Shown here: piece after piece, positions 1-14,000 of the stretch
How positions within the stretch are numbered: position 1 is the stretch's first letter
Layout: every line of letters begins with the position of its first letter
NCBI GenBank assembly: GCA_004194705.1
Contig: SADC01000344.1
Coordinates: 62,001 to 126,000 of the forward strand
Origin: Ditylenchus dipsaci
Taxonomy: Eukaryota > Nematoda > Chromadorea > Rhabditida > Anguinidae
Length of the DNA stretch: 64,000 nucleotides
Direction: 5' to 3'
Notes under the pieces: generated by a model
The model's database searches: none
Told to the model about the DNA's origin: nothing
Seen by the model: the letters and a program-made list of their open reading frames with translations, nothing else
Program-made: the position numbers and the translations under genes

Positions 1-81
1 ACCACAAACAGAAATTCTATGACGAGCAACATCTCCACCACAACATTCACCAAAGAAACAACTACCATTGAATTTTTTGAT

Positions 82-87
82 TTTATT
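82..87 (-). terminator. poly(A) signal of eIF4A3
   Basis: AATAAA on the minus strand about 135 nt beyond the eIF4A3 stop codon. Position and sequence fit a cleavage signal; there is no independent support. Confidence 0.4.
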
Positions 88-222
88 CATTGTAAAAGCA
101 CAGAACAACATCCAACATACAAGCAAATGGGTACCAAGATGGTTAAATAAGAGCAACTCAACGACAAAAGTATTAATGATCAGCAGTCAAAATAACAAGT
201 TTTCAAGTACATTTGCAGTGCA

Positions 223-3200
223 TCAAATAAGCTCTCCAACATTCATGGGCATTTCATCGATCTGCGTGGAGTAGTACTGTTCAATATCTCGGAGAATTCG
301 AATGTCGTCGGACTTGACAAAGTTGATAGCCACACCCTTGCGCCATAACGACCTGAACGTCCAATGCGATGAATGTAGAGCTCACGGTTGTTGGGAAGAT
401 CGTAGTTGATGACCAAGGACACTTGCGGCACATCTAAACCTCGAGCCCACACGTCTGTGCTGATCAGAACACGGCTAAAATTAAGTTTGTTTGATGTCAG
501 TTAAGCTGTAAATAGGTTAATTTACCTGTCTCCAGCACGGAACTGCTTCATAATCTCTTCTCTCTGCTTTTGCTCCATGTCAGAGCTGAAAAACAAGCGT
601 TTGAAGAAACAAATATATTCAATACTTTATCGAAGTGTGTTTTCATTCATCTTTCGAGTTTTTGAGCATAAAAAATATCTTTTAAGGATTAGGAGAGCAT
701 TTTCCGAAAAAAAAAATCGACAAAACGTTGACTTTTTGCCTAGGGAGACCTATGTTAATAATGGTTTAAAAGTGTTCTGCGTATTTTTTTCTACTAGAGC
801 AGGCCAACAATACTCTTCAGATGTAAATGTATTTGGATTCTTGCTCGGAATCATACGCGAATTTCTAAATCTTCGACGAGGGCTTCAAATGTCTCTAAGT
901 CCTATTTTAAAGGGTAAGATATGATTAGACTTTTCAGAAATTAAAAAAGGGTTAAACATAAACCACTTATTACGAGAATCTTGAACTGTGAGACCAGCAG
1001 ATCTGATGCAAAATTCAATGCTGAATCTTTCTATCGCGGAGGAATTTTTCAGAATGCCAACTTTCCCACCAAATACCGCATTTAAAAAAGAAATTATTAT
1101 AAAGAATAATATAAAATATCTGTAACTTTTTGTTACATTGCGGTTACAAATTTTTTATTTCATTCTGTAGAAGAGGAAATGGGCTTTCTAACGCACATTT
1201 TATTTTGTATTTACGTTGAATATATCGAAAAATAAAAGCATTTCAAAATTGAGTGTCATTTTCAGATCACAAAATTTTGTGAAAAAATCATTGCAACTTT
1301 TTTGATCTGCAATACACTTTAAATTAAACATAAATAAGATAGAACAAAATATATTAGTCATTTTTATACCAATTATAGAAATAGTTCATGAAAAAATCGT
1401 GATAAACTATGCAAAATCAATATATAGTTTGTAACACAAATTGCTCCAACTTTTTCTCTGCTAGGCAAAACCATAATTATAACTTCGAATTCGTGTTCAG
1501 CGTAGTCAGTCTGCTAACAAAACTGCTATTAAAATTGAAAGTTAACTGTGAAATTTCAAGTTCTCTCGAGAGAAAAAACATTCAAATATTGAAATCCAAT
1601 TTTTGTCTGTTTATAGTGATATTTGTTTATAGTGTATTGCCGATCAAAAAAAGTTGCAATAATTTTTTCACAAACATTTTGTGATCTGAAAATGACACCT
1701 AATCTTGAAATGCTTTTGTTTCTCGAAATATTCCACATGAATGAAAAATAAAATGTGCGTTAGGAAGCCCATTTCCTCCTCTACAAAATAAGATAAAAAA
1801 TTTGTGTAAGTGCCACTGTAAAAAAAAGTTATGATGTTTTTTGTATAATCTCTTGTAGTAATTTCGGTAGTCTCAGTAGTCAGTAAAATTCAGCATTAAA
1901 TTCTGCATCAGAACCTGCTGGTCTCACAGTTCAGGATTCTCGTGTTAAAGGTTACTCTGAATGAGATTTTGTTTACGTGACATGTTGTAGTTGTCAAAAA
2001 TAAGTTCAAATACTATCTTTTCGATCTCTTGGGGTAAAGGCAAAGAGTCAAATTTCAGTAAAAAAAATTCCCAAAACATCATTTCTAGTCTAATTGAGTA
2101 AGTGGTCACATTTTAATAATGGTAGGCCATCTTTATAATAAAACCTACTGCATAGAGGACACCGTGAAATTGGCTTCACGCATCTTATCAGCCAACCAGT
2201 CAACCTTGCGACGAGTGTTACAGAAAATAACTGCCTGAGTGATGGTCAGTGTATCATATAAGTCACAAAGGGTGTCGAATTTCCACTCCTCACGCTCCAC
2301 AGCCACAAAGAACTGCTTTATGCCTTCCAGAGTCAACTCGTCACTGAAAGGCTTCGGTTTTAGTCAAATCTGGGAACAACATTTTTCTGAAATTTACCGT
2401 TTAACAAGCACTCGAACTGGATCAGTCATGAACTTGCTGGTCATCTCCAGCACTTCGTGGGGAAGTGTGGCACTCAGAAGCACAACCTGGGCATTTGGTG
2501 GCAGATATCGGTAAATATCATAGAGTTGTTCCTGAATATGTGAACGGATTAGGTGGGTGAAAACATTAAAGATGCATGCTCACCTGTTTAAATTTGTCCC
2601 CGCAATACAAAAATTTTTCCTAATCATTCAACTTCTGCATGAATTTCTCAACTTGGTTTCTAACCAAACAAGACCTAGAATTCAATTTTAGGTATAGTTT
2701 TGTTAGAAACCAAGTTGAAAAATCCGCACAAAAATCAATGATTAGGACATTTTTCGAATTGGCGGGGACAAATTTAAACAGGTTTATGGAGAGATATGAA
2801 AAAAATTACCTTGAAACCTTGGTAAGCATTTCATCAGCCTCGTCCAGAACCAGAAGTTTGATGGATCTGGTTCGCAAGTTGCGACGACGAATCATGTCTG
2901 AAAACATAAAATTTAAATAGAAAATCTTAGAAAAAGGGGTTTGTTTCAAGGATGGTTCCAGAATTTCTCCCACTTTCAAAAGCCCACGACTTTTATCTGA
3001 GATTGAATTTTGAAAATCTTTAAACACTAATCGTCTCAGTTTTTGCACCTTGTATGTCTATCTAAAGATAAGGGGATCAAGCAACAGAGTGACCAGGCAA
3101 AAACGGGCTTGTGAGATTCAATGCCGATCAAAATGAGAGTTAAAACCAAGACCCTTTTTTCAAAATTTTCAACTTTTAGATAAATTTTCTCGGGAACGAT

Positions 3201-4667
3201 TATTTCAAGATAGGGAGCGTAAAAGCACAATTTCCATCCCTAACTAACCATATAGCTTCTATTGATCCGCTACCTCTTTTTTCAAAAAAAAACATATTTC
3301 TGTCCTTGTGTTTTGTGTCACTTTCTGAAGACTTCTCTCAAGCAAGTTACAACTCAAAATGTAGCACATCTCATTGGCTACAAAATAAGTAGTATTTGTC
3401 TAAGCGAGATTTTCACAAAGTGACACAAAAACACAATGCCACAAACACGTCTTTCGAAAAAAGTTATTAGATTAATAAAGCTTATATGGCACATTAGGGA
3501 TGCGAATGAAAATTTACAAAATAAAAGTACATTTTTGAAAAAAAAAATTTTACTAAAATTTTCAAAATAAAAAAGATTTGGGTCCCTATAAAAGTACAAA
3601 TCTTTTTAAAAAGTTCAATTCACATCCTGCTGGTCAAAGTGATACGCCATCTTTCGATGGCGTATTCTGACCAGCAGACCACCAAGGCAGTTGTAAGTAG
3701 ATACTTATAGCTGATGATATTGAGACATAGTCGATACTATAATTATTGCAACTCTCAGTGCATATTTGTTTGTTGATCTTATTTATTTGCGTAGGATCCA
3801 AACCCTGTAATCTATAAATCATACCGTAAACTCGTCCAGGAGTGCCAGTAACAATGTGTTGACCATAATCCAGTTTTCGAATGTCCTCTCCCACATTGGT
3901 GCCTCCAATGCAAGCGTGGCACTGCACATTCATGTAGTCACCAATGCCAGAATCACCTTAAAACCATTAGATCAAAACAGAATAAAGGAATTTAAAAAAA
4001 GCCAACCCACCTTCTGGATCTGAGTGGCCAATTCACGAGTAGGTGACAGGATAAGTGCTTGAGTCTCCCGAGTTTTGACCTCAATGGACTGGAAATGACA
4101 TGCAATATTATTTTGATTGTTTTTGTTGTAATATGGAATATATTAAAATCAAAATTTCGTTTTTCCTAACGCGGATTTTAAAAATTAAAATAACGCAATT
4201 TGTTGAAGAGGGTTTATGTGCGAAGAAATTTCTATTTTTGGACTGTACGTTTGCCAAAAATGTCTCAGCCGCCAACCCTATTCGGATATATTGCACTTTA
4301 GTTTCAAACAACAATTCAAACACAAACTGAAGTACTCCAATACTGAAGGTCGCCGTCTTACCAGTACCAGATTGAGACTGGGCTATGAGGTCGCGACCCT
4401 TGACTATTTGCTTGATGGCTCTCTGCTGGATGGCTGAAGGCTTCTCGAAACCTGTCAAATGTGTTATAGGATTGTGTAAATGTGGGCAGTAAGAGAATTC
4501 AACCAACCATAAGAGTAGATTCCACGCAACAGATCAGCCTTGAGTCCCATTCTGTCAAAGGTGGGCACCACATCAACATCTTCCGATGTCTCAAACTCAA
4601 CGTTGGACATGTCCTCGATGCCAGACGCCTCAACCGCCTTTCTTTTCTTGCTGCCGCCAGATTCCAT
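223..4667 (-). CDS. EIF4A3: eIF4A3, DEAD-box RNA helicase of the exon junction complex
   Basis: ATP-dependent RNA clamp that nucleates the exon junction complex on spliced nuclear mRNA. Nine exons, 5' to 3': 4667-4508, 4451-4328, 4088-4011, 3956-3825, 2897-2810, 2531-2398, 2343-2149, 585-526, 474-223. Visible in order: the acidic N-terminus with [16 protein letters not shown] and LLRGIYSYG, the Q motif [12 protein letters not shown], Walker [34 protein letters not shown], and motif [10 protein letters not shown]. The end MPMNVGELI followed by TGA matches the family's conserved end. The N-terminus and end separate it from eIF4A1/2. One-base losses occur in exon 4 (before GDYMNV), exon 5 (after EML) and at the exon 2 donor, each inside a short run, so I treat them as sequence errors. 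Introns hold foldback elements. Confidence 0.95.
966..1955. repeat. foldback element in an eIF4A3 intron
   Basis: The two halves are imperfect reverse complements. GAACTGTGAGACCAGCAG near 984 pairs with CTGCTGGTCTCACAGTTC near 1916, and the block around 1170-1320 (GAGGAAATGGGC, TGATCTGCAATACAC) pairs with 1620-1790. No transposase is visible. It fills most of the 1.56-kb intron between exons 7 and 8. Confidence 0.8.
2585..2785. repeat. foldback MITE family F, copy 1
   Basis: An about 200-bp inverted repeat: AAATTTGTCCCCGC at the left pairs with GGCGGGGACAAATTT at the right, and CAACTTGGTTTCTAAC pairs with GTTAGAAACCAAGTTG at the centre. The same core recurs at 6966-7201, 23325-23515 and 63014-63248, so it is a mobile family. 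It sits in an eIF4A3 intron. Confidence 0.85.
3304..3437. repeat. short inverted repeat in an eIF4A3 intron
   Basis: TGTGTCACTTTCTG near 3314 pairs with ACAAAGTGACACA near 3415, and the interior pairs loosely. It is an imperfect foldback with no coding content. Confidence 0.5.
3627..3680. repeat. near-perfect hairpin
   Basis: CTGCTGGTCAAAGTGATACG pairs with CGTATTCTGACCAGCAG around a 4-nt loop. The stem is about 24 bp with one imperfect step. It lies in the intron before the eIF4A3 exon ending at 3825, and may be the tip of a small foldback. Confidence 0.7.
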
Positions 4668-4690
4668 TGTTGCTGTATTTGAGTTTGCTG
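4668..4690 (-). promoter_or_regulatory. splice acceptor just upstream of the eIF4A3 start codon
   Basis: On the minus strand ACTTTTCAG ends at 4688, 20 nt before the ATG at 4667. No matching first exon or donor is obvious upstream. It could be a spliced-leader trans-splice acceptor or the end of an ordinary 5'UTR intron. Confidence 0.45.
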
Positions 4691-5046
4691 AAAAGTAATG
4701 GGACTGAATATTTAAACCTGAATTTTAAAATAGACAAGAGAGTGAGAGTGGAATCGAACCTAAGAGCTTTTTTAAATCTACTATATAAATAACAATAACA
4801 GTACAAACGGTACAAACAGAACAATCTCTATTATCTTTGACGTGATATGATCTTCGGGCAAAAATAGAAGCACCGATTCGGTGATTTCAAAACGCTGCTT
4901 GGACTGAGTGTCACTTTCTATGGCGAAAATGTGCACTTTTAAACCACATTTTTCGCACATTTAATAATTTTTATTGGATTTGGAACCTGTAACTCGCACT
5001 GAAACCAGTCATATGGTCGAGAGTTGGGAGAATTCAAGCTAACTTT

Positions 5047-8000
5047 ATGGACTGGCCTAATGTGTCCTTTTCACATCAAATTGTGCTATTTTTAATAGGG
5101 TTTTTCGTCTTCATCACATGTATTTGCGATCCAACAGACTCAGTGACCGTGGATTTTTCGGATGAGAAAAAGAACTTTTACAAGTTGGTGTCTATTTCTT
5201 TTTATTTTTTGGTCCCAGGCTTACTATTACAAAATATTGAAAAAAAAAGAAGAAAAAAAGATTCTGAAACCGGATTTTTTTAAAGATGAGCTATCATCTA
5301 CAGGACAGATAAAAATCATATAAAAAATACTAGTAAAAAAAAATTAGACAAGTTTGACCTATACAGTTGCGGAAAAAAGTTACCGCCCGATCAGAATTTC
5401 CACATTTTTTTGAGAAAAACTGTTTGAATTTAATTATTTTTCAAACGGAAAGGGAAACGAAATAGACAGTCTTGTAGAGAATTTCACGCTCTAAAACTGG
5501 TATTTTTGTTCAAAAGATTCATTTAAAATTTATGCAAAAAAATCGCAAAGTTTGAAACAATGCAAAATAAGGTCACGAAAAAAGTTACCGCCCGATAACA
5601 TTTTGATCTTTTTTACATGCTTGTCTTCAATGGTGAAAGATTACAGCATACATTTTTTAAGAGCCCTGAATTTTAGCTGCAATTTAGAAGGTCAAGCTTT
5701 TGCTTTAAATTGTTCTGAGAAAACTTATGACCATCAACATAAAAGTGTCGACTTTTAGTCAAAATCAAAGTAAATGTAAGGAAAATGGTTGTTCGGTCAC
5801 GTAAATACCAGCTATTCTTGAAAATTTTAATATCAAAAGCTAGCATTTAATGCATTTTCTAAAAGCTCTTTTATTTATCTACAAAATGGCATGTCGACTG
5901 CTCTTTAGAATTAGACAGGGCTAAGAACGGATGGTTGAAGTTGGAAAAACAAAAATGTACCAAAGTGAAGTAAAAAGAGGAGTTTTATAACTCTTCCAAC
6001 TTCAACCATCCGTTTCTTAGCCCTGTCTAATTCTAAAAGAGCAGTCGACATGCCATTTTGTAGATAAATAAAAGAGCTTTTAGAAAATGCATTAAATGCT
6101 AGCTTTTGATATTAAAATTTTCAAGAATAGCTGGTATTTACGTGACCGAACAACCATTTTTCCTTACATTTACTTTGATTTGACTAAAAGTCGACACTTT
6201 TATGTTGATGTCATAAGTTTTCTCAGAACAATTTAAAGCAAAAGCTTGACCTTCTAAATTGCAGCTAAAATTCAGGGCTCTTAAAAAATGTATGCTGTAA
6301 TCTTTCACCATTGAAGACAAGCATGTAAAAAAGATCAAAATGTTATCGGGCGGTAACTTTTTTCGTGACCTTATTTTTGCATTGTTTCAAACTTTGCGAT
6401 TTTTTGCATAAATTTTAAATGAATCTTTTGAACAAAAATACCAGTTTTGTAGAGCGTGAAATTCTCTACAAGACTGTTTATTTCGTTTTCCCTTTCCGTT
6501 GAAAAAATAATTAAATTCAAACAGTTTTCTCAAAAAAAATGTGGAAATTCTGATCGGGCGGTAACTTTTTTCCGCAACTGTACATGTAAAAAAAAGTAAA
6601 CCGGTAAATATTTAGAGAAAAAGTAAAACAGATGTTCTATCATGCCTACAACGGATACTTAAATAATGCTTACCCTTTGGATGAGTTAAGGCCGCTGACA
6701 TGCACTGGTTTGCAAAAGACCGAATATTAAAGGTGTAAACACACAGAAAATTGCAGGATGGACACTTGGGGTAGCTTCAGTCTGACTCTAATTGATGCAT
6801 TGGACACATTGGTATGCTAGGATTTACCGCACGACTTCTACTAATTTAAACTCCGAAATGATAAAATATAGCTATTTTAGAAAGGATCAAATTGGATTTC
6901 AGCACCAAATTACTGAAATCTAATACCTAATTTATTTTTTCCAGTATTTTTTTCAAATGTTAGTTAAAGGGCCATTGCCACGTGTTTTGAATTGTCCCCG
7001 CCAATTCAAATTTTTATGCCTAATCATTCAACTTCTGTACGAGGTTTTCAGCTTGGTTTCTAACAAAACAAGGCCTAGAATTTAATTTTAGGTAAAGTTC
7101 TGTTAGAAACCAAGTTGAAAAATTCGTACGTAAATCAAACGATAAAGAAAAAAGTTTGAATTGCGGGGGACACCGTTGTCTGAGACGGCAATGGCCCTTT
7201 AAAGATTACTTTTCTTACTTTTACTATTTCTATTATTATTTCTATTATTTTCTATTATTTCTATTTTATACTTTTCTATTACTTTCTTAAGCCGATTTTG
7301 TGTGAAAAATCAAATTAATTGTTTTGTCGAATTTTTCATTATCTGCCTTCAGCCTTACTGTGCATTTTGATAAAAAAAAAACGCCAAAAATTATGTTTTT
7401 AGCCTTAGATAGGCGAAAATAAGGATTAGGTGTTGGATTTCAATAATTTGATGCTGCATTTCACATACAGCCTTTTAGAAGATGTATTTTAAAATACCTG
7501 ATAGGCTTGGGAGGAGGGCTAAGCATAAAAAAAGAGAACCGTCTGTGAAAAAAACGAAAGATCATACGAAGGGAAGCATGTAATCAATGGTCGAAGGTCT
7601 TTATTAAATCAGTTGCAACACCATTGTAATGTATACCAGTCTTGCCTGCGCTTGGATTTTATCAACTGCCACGTCAACTATTAAACAGCTGATTGATATA
7701 CGGTTGATTAACCAGTGGCTTGGATTTTCAGCAATTAAACGACACATCCGGTCAACCGACGAATCAACCAGTTGGAAGGGCCGTCTGATTGGGCAAGCCT
7801 ACCGAAGACTGCAGACTATAGAAATATCAAGAAGTTGGAAAAATTAGGGACATGACGTCATGTCGAAAGCAATTTCACACAAGTATAGTAACAGCGCGGT
7901 GTCAAAGATTTAAAATGTAGACAAAAATTATTGAATAAAAGATACATCGACTTCACTCTGTCACTTTTGGGGGGAGAAATTAATTAAGAAGAGATGGTCC

Positions 8001-11000
8001 TCACAATATGACAACTTAATTTAGCTTATTATGGGCAATGTAACAGAATTCCAACGCGCAGTCGATTTGGTGCTAGAAAATGTGCAAGTGGATGCTAATG
8101 GTGGGTCTTGTCGAGATTGATGTGTATTCAATCCTGTGAATTTTTCAGAAATGTGTCTGTTTTTGAAACCAATATACGGGTGTAGGTAAGACACATTTAT
8201 TAGTCTTGTACAAAGCCTGAAGTTTTGACTGTATTTTCCTTTTTAAACCTTAGGTGGATTACTTTCTGCTCATATGCTTGCTGGGAAAGCCAATGGTAAA
8301 GCTTAAATTCAAGCTTTAAACAAATCGATCCTTGTAGGTTACACGCTCCCTGCTGGCTGGCCTTGGTAATCATGTTAGCTTTCTATATTTTCAGCTTTTC
8401 GAAATTCAGTTCTGGACCTTTGCTGGACCTAGCCGAAAGATTTGCTGTAAATAACTTAGCTCAACATGCTCCTGCTTTTATTAATATCTGACCAATTCAG
8501 CAAAAGCTTCTTCTGCTTTCATACAGCCAGGGAATGCGTATGGCACTGTCAATCTCAGGTATGGGGTCAATTCTATGAGACTCCAATACATATGTATTTT
8601 TGCATTTTTAAAATTACATTCGAATTTCTAATATTAAGGATAGCAGGGGTAGCACCTTCATACTGGAGTTTGGAACTTGTCCCGCCTCACTGGCAATCCA
8701 TTATGAGAGGGTGGCGCTAAAGGCATTGAAGGCTCTGGGAGGCTAGGTTGCCAAAAAATTTAAATATAGTTAACTAAATAGATAATTCCAGGTCAGCTAT
8801 TGTTTAGTGGGTGTGTGAATACTATTTGGCTAATATTGCTAAATAACTTAAATTTTTTATTTTATTGTAGGCAACCATATAAATGTGCAAACAGGTTGTT
8901 TTATCAAAATATCTGACTAAATCTTTAAAATAAATAAAAGTGATTTTTAGGAGTTTGGACAGCTACTGATGCTGGTGAAAAAGAATTACTAAATTCTTGT
9001 AAATTGAATTTTTATAGGATCGGAGCTGGTGTAGACTCCTATTTTGAATACCTGGCTAAAGGAGGCTTGCTCTTCCAACGCCCATTACTCATGCACCAGT
9101 TTTACGGTAGGGGTCAAATAAAATATTAGTGTTTTAAAGCCTGGTCTAAAATGAAATCGTTTCTCAATTTTGTGTCTTTTTTATTTTAGCACGGGGATTA
9201 CCGACTGTAATAACGGTTCCTAAAGAGTTTCAGAATCTGCTGAACACGAATTTTCACAAAATTAGACCTCCAAACATGCGTGAATGCCTTCAAAAATTCA
9301 ATTTTGTAACGACTCATCAGGTGAGAATATGGTTTTTTCAGGCTGGTGAGCTGTGAATTGGTTAGTGCAAGCATATTTTTCCATACTCATAAAGAGAGCC
9401 CTTTGTCTGAGCTTTCAAATGGTATGTCGTTTTGCCGAGGCTCTAAAAAATAATCATGTAACATATTTAATAACCACTTTGACGTGAAATACTTGCAAAC
9501 TTTTAATTCTGCACGGATCGTATTTAGCATGGCCGATTACTCGAGAAAATGCTCTTTGAATTAGAAATACTGTCAAATTTTCAAATTTCTTTCGTGACAA
9601 GTTACTTTCTAATAGTGACTTCTAATTGAATTTTATGAATTTTTTTTTTTTGTCTCGAAAGGGATTTGACAGTGACTTTCTAATTCAAAGAGCATTCTCT
9701 CGAGTAAGTTGTCATGGTGAAACACGAATCCGGTTCAGAATTGAAAGTTTGCATTTTACGTTTTTTAAACGGGTAACATCATTTTTTTAGGTTAGGCAAA
9801 CGACATACATTCGAAGCTATACAAAAGGCTCTCTTATGAGTAGAAAAAGATGCTGCACTTAATAAATTCACAGCTCACCAGCCTGAAAAACATACCATCA
9901 TCTTGATGAGTCATACACAAAATCGGATTTTTGAAGGCATTTCACTCATGTTTGGAAGTCTGATTTTGTGAAATTCGTGTTCAGCAGGTTCTAAAATCTT
10001 CATAGGAAAGTTATAACAGTCGAGAATAACCGTTATAACAGCTCGCGTGTTAAAAGACGTTTTGTGTAGTTTTGCAATGGCCTCAATTATAACCCTTGTT
10101 ACCGTGATTTTTGGCAAAATTTCTCATAGTAAAATTATTTATTTTTTTTGACAAAAGGCCAATTCTGAGGCCAGATTTATGCTCAGCGTGGTCGATTTCA
10201 TATTCGAAAAAATATTCGAATTCGGCCCCAGGTTTTTATTAACTTGTCTTTAAAACACAGGGGACAAGGCAAAATTCAAATATTTCTATGACCTCATTTC
10301 GTTTTTCACAGACACTTCTACAGTTGAACCTCTGTTTATCCGGAACTCCATTCATCCGGCATCAAATTCAGGAATTTTTTTTCAGTGTTTGTGGCTTATC
10401 TTGAAATTTTAATTGTCATTTGCAGAATATTTTTTTCAGCAGGATGAATCTCGTCAAATAGTATGTTATTTGTAAAATAGAGTAAAAAAAAGACTTACAA
10501 AAGCTCAAAAAAAATTCCCAGTTTTTAGAAAATCCAATAGGACTTTTTTTTTAAACACGCTAGTTAAAATTTTACATGAAAAAAATTTTTGATCATTTAA
10601 AGTTTTTCAGAATGAAGTTAAGGAACACAATGAACCGGACGAAAAAATTTCGCCATAAAAATTACGGTAACAAGGTGTTCTGCGAATACAGAAAACGTCT
10701 TTTAAATTGAATTTGTGGCAAACTCTGAGATAAAAACTGCTCAGCCTCATTTAATACCAATTACCAGCTGTACCAATTAAGTAGTCACGTTTACTATAAA
10801 TTTGTTTTAGAATACGAGAAGGCAATCAACGACCACGTCAGGTATATAATAACTTTTTTGAACAAAATTTTACAAGTAAATGAATTACTTTAATTTAACA
10901 ATTCTTTACCTATTAGTGATAAATGACAAAAAGTAAAAATAACGGTGTGAGAGCAGTGGCGTACACAGGAATTCTTATGGGTGGGATTTAACATTTATTA

Positions 11001-14000
11001 GGCTATTTTCAGGCTTATCATTTTGAAGGACATTTTTTATTTTGAGATCAATAAATATGTGAGTAGAAAGGGCACAAACCCCTGTTTAAAAACTCGACCA
11101 AAGATCTTTCATCATCTCTACCATTGAAAAAGTAATACGTATGAATATTGTTCCGTATTGTTTTGCTTGTAACGACAATTTTTTTCGACGATTTTTAGGG
11201 TTCGAAAAAGGTCGACTGTAATTTTGTTCCAATTTTACAAAGTGTTTTCTGGTTTTAGAAAAGAGGACTGGTTTATGTGGTATCTATGACAAAAGCTCAG
11301 GTCTCTCTTCCAATTTTCCAATCATTAGAAGCTTTTTGGCAGGAGTCTTGGTATTACCTTAATTTTGCCATCTAACGGGTGTTTCAAAGGTCTTTTTCAG
11401 TTTTTTTAAAGAGAGCTGGTTAGAGATTTTTAGCCAAAATTTTTATTTTAAGTGCTTCTTGTCTTTTTGCGATTTTTTAAAATAAAATATTCAGCCAACC
11501 AAAAAGTGGATACACTGTTTGAAGAGGAGATTATCGGCTACACAATAGTTTATTTGGGATGAAAATTTGACATAGATATAATGCTTACAACCTCTTTGAA
11601 AAACGCAGGAATTTCTGAAAAGCCCGGTAAAGCTTACGCAACATCTAACTATTTCCCCAAGGCTATGGGTGGGCAAAGTGGAAGACGCTTCAGAATTTGC
11701 TTACCTACCAAGATATATTGCGTCAATATGTCTTCCGCCGAGTTTTACAACTGCCCAATGAGAAGCCTGTAAGTCAGTTTGTTTTATTTATTTAAATGGA
11801 ACATCTTGCAGACTTCCCATCGCACTGGTTTACGCCTTGAGACCGAGGTTTGTTGAAAGGTATTTGTTGCTTGACAAATTGAAAAAAACACTCAGAAAAA
11901 CCAATTGAAAACCTAACAACCCACTTTATTTAGTTTACTAAAGTGTATCAAGCAACTGAGACCCAAATATCTTGACATGCTGCGGAACATTGAGGTTTTT
12001 TTCTTAGCTTTTGACGCATTGTAAAAGGCTAAAAGTTTCTGTTATGATTTTTTATTTTGCACGCGCATGTAGCCCTAGAATTTAGTTTTCTAACCAGCTA
12101 TCAAACCCTGCTGAATGATTCAGGGAAGGTAGACAAGTACCTAGATATTAAAGCGGGAGACATCGGTTGTTTCGTTGTAATTTCTGTCGGTTTAGATTCA
12201 GAATCTCACGCTGAACATGATGGTGCAATTAGTTTTGAATTTGTGATCAGAAGGAAGGAGATCCAGGCGATTTAAAGTTGGCGAAAATGTGACATTCCAG
12301 ATCATTGAATTTTATCTTTTTTCAGGTGGTTCTCCTTAATACCGTATTTTCTCTATTAATTAGTCCGGGCTAATTATTTTTCTCCCTTCAAAAATGGAAA
12401 ATTTAAATTCGATCTTGAAATTTTAAGGTACTTAACCAAAATAGAAAAAGTGAATCGGTAGAGCACATGGGAGATAAGAAAACGCAATAAACGATTTGCA
12501 AAACATTTTATCTGGGCTGAGATGTGGATCCTCAAAGTCGAGGGGTCTAATTATTAGAGGGGGCTAATAAATACAACAATGGTATTCGTATTCAACAAAG
12601 CAAAAGACATCTCAAAATAGCGAGCCTGATCAGAGATATTTCAAAAAATATTCCAAACTTGGGCGAGAGTGATCATGGTTATACACAGTATTCATTATTT
12701 TATCTCAAAGATCCAGTTTCTGGAAATCCTTGTTTTTGACACTAAAATGAATAAAACATGGCCAAATCGTCAGAAAAGCTACCGGTCTTGTCCGAATTCC
12801 TTAATTCATTCAGAAGAGTTTGATAGCTCGTTAAAAAGAGAGAGCTACATACCATTTCAGTTTTAAATTTAGGTCCATAAGTTAGGTTGGAGGAAATATT
12901 TTAGAAAATAATTAACTGGGGCTTGTCCAAGTATCGCCTAAAATATATTTTTTTGTATTTGTTGCCAGGATTTCGACATTATTTGGAATTATCCAACACA
13001 AATGATTTTTTTGTGTATCCAGTCGTTGTACCCAGTCATAAGTTGTATCCATTCGTTGGCCGGTAGACCAGTAATACATGCCAGATCAAAAAATATAAAA
13101 AAATTGGAGCAAAGAATTAACATTACTGGTGAAATTTAGACTTTTGAGGGCCTAATTCGATTTGAACAATTCGGAACGTTCTCGAAGTTTTCGAGAAAAA
13201 GCAGAAAAATCTTTAACTGTGCAAAATCCTTTAGAAAACGTAACACAAAGTTTTAAAAGTCCGGATAATGGAATTTGGAAGCTAATTCCCAAGCTTAGGT
13301 GATTGAACAAGTGGCAAAGACCAGTTGTGGATATGCCACTGTCAAAGATGTTACAGACCATTCCTTAGAAGACAGGATGGAGTCATTTTTCTTATCTGAA
13401 ACCACAAAGTTGTAACTCCAATCTTCACACACAAAAATATAAAATATAAAGCAGCATTTGCAGTACTTGTACCTACTGTTTGATTCCCAAAACTTCATTC
13501 ACAACGACGGCACACAGGCGACCATCATTGAAACCACCCATGGAAGTTGTGCTATTGATGGTAAACTTTTTTCAGAAAAAAAGCTTTTTAAATTTTACTA
13601 TTTAGCTGGAGGATACATTTTTAACACAGGTAATTTTGGCCACCCTGAAAAAATCGAAAGTTTTTTTTTACAGAAGCTCACCCCCTGGATCCAGCCATTA
13701 TATATTGCTGCAGTGCAAAGCGCCAGAATGACACAGAAAAAGCTGAGACGTTTGAAGACAACATAGATTTTTTGGCTCTGCTGATCTTACCGATCAATAC
13801 TACCCCACACTAGAGGCTAATTTGAAAGAAGTCAGTTAATTATTATTTTTATATTTCTCAAAAATTATTTTAGGCGGATCTGGACCAGGAAACTATAGAA
13901 CTCAACAATTTTCAAACCAATGGCAACCAAACTGCTGAGACAGATGGAGAGACAAAGTCAAAAGAACAGAATGGTTTTTATATGATTGCCTTGATGCTTC

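Noticed and set aside
5552..6338. Two open frames with almost the same protein ([20 protein letters not shown]) on opposite strands
   Set aside because: They are the mirrored arms of the palindromic element 5364-6580; there is no homology or splice support for a gene.
8181..8185. In-frame TAG in an EDEM2 exon taken as a true stop
   Set aside because: Conserved residues on both sides continue if one G is restored before it; this matches the pattern of one-base losses seen throughout.
9911..10117. 68-codon minus open frame
   Set aside because: Lies in the right arm of an inverted repeat and mirrors the block at 9190-9319; kept as part of that repeat, not as a separate gene.
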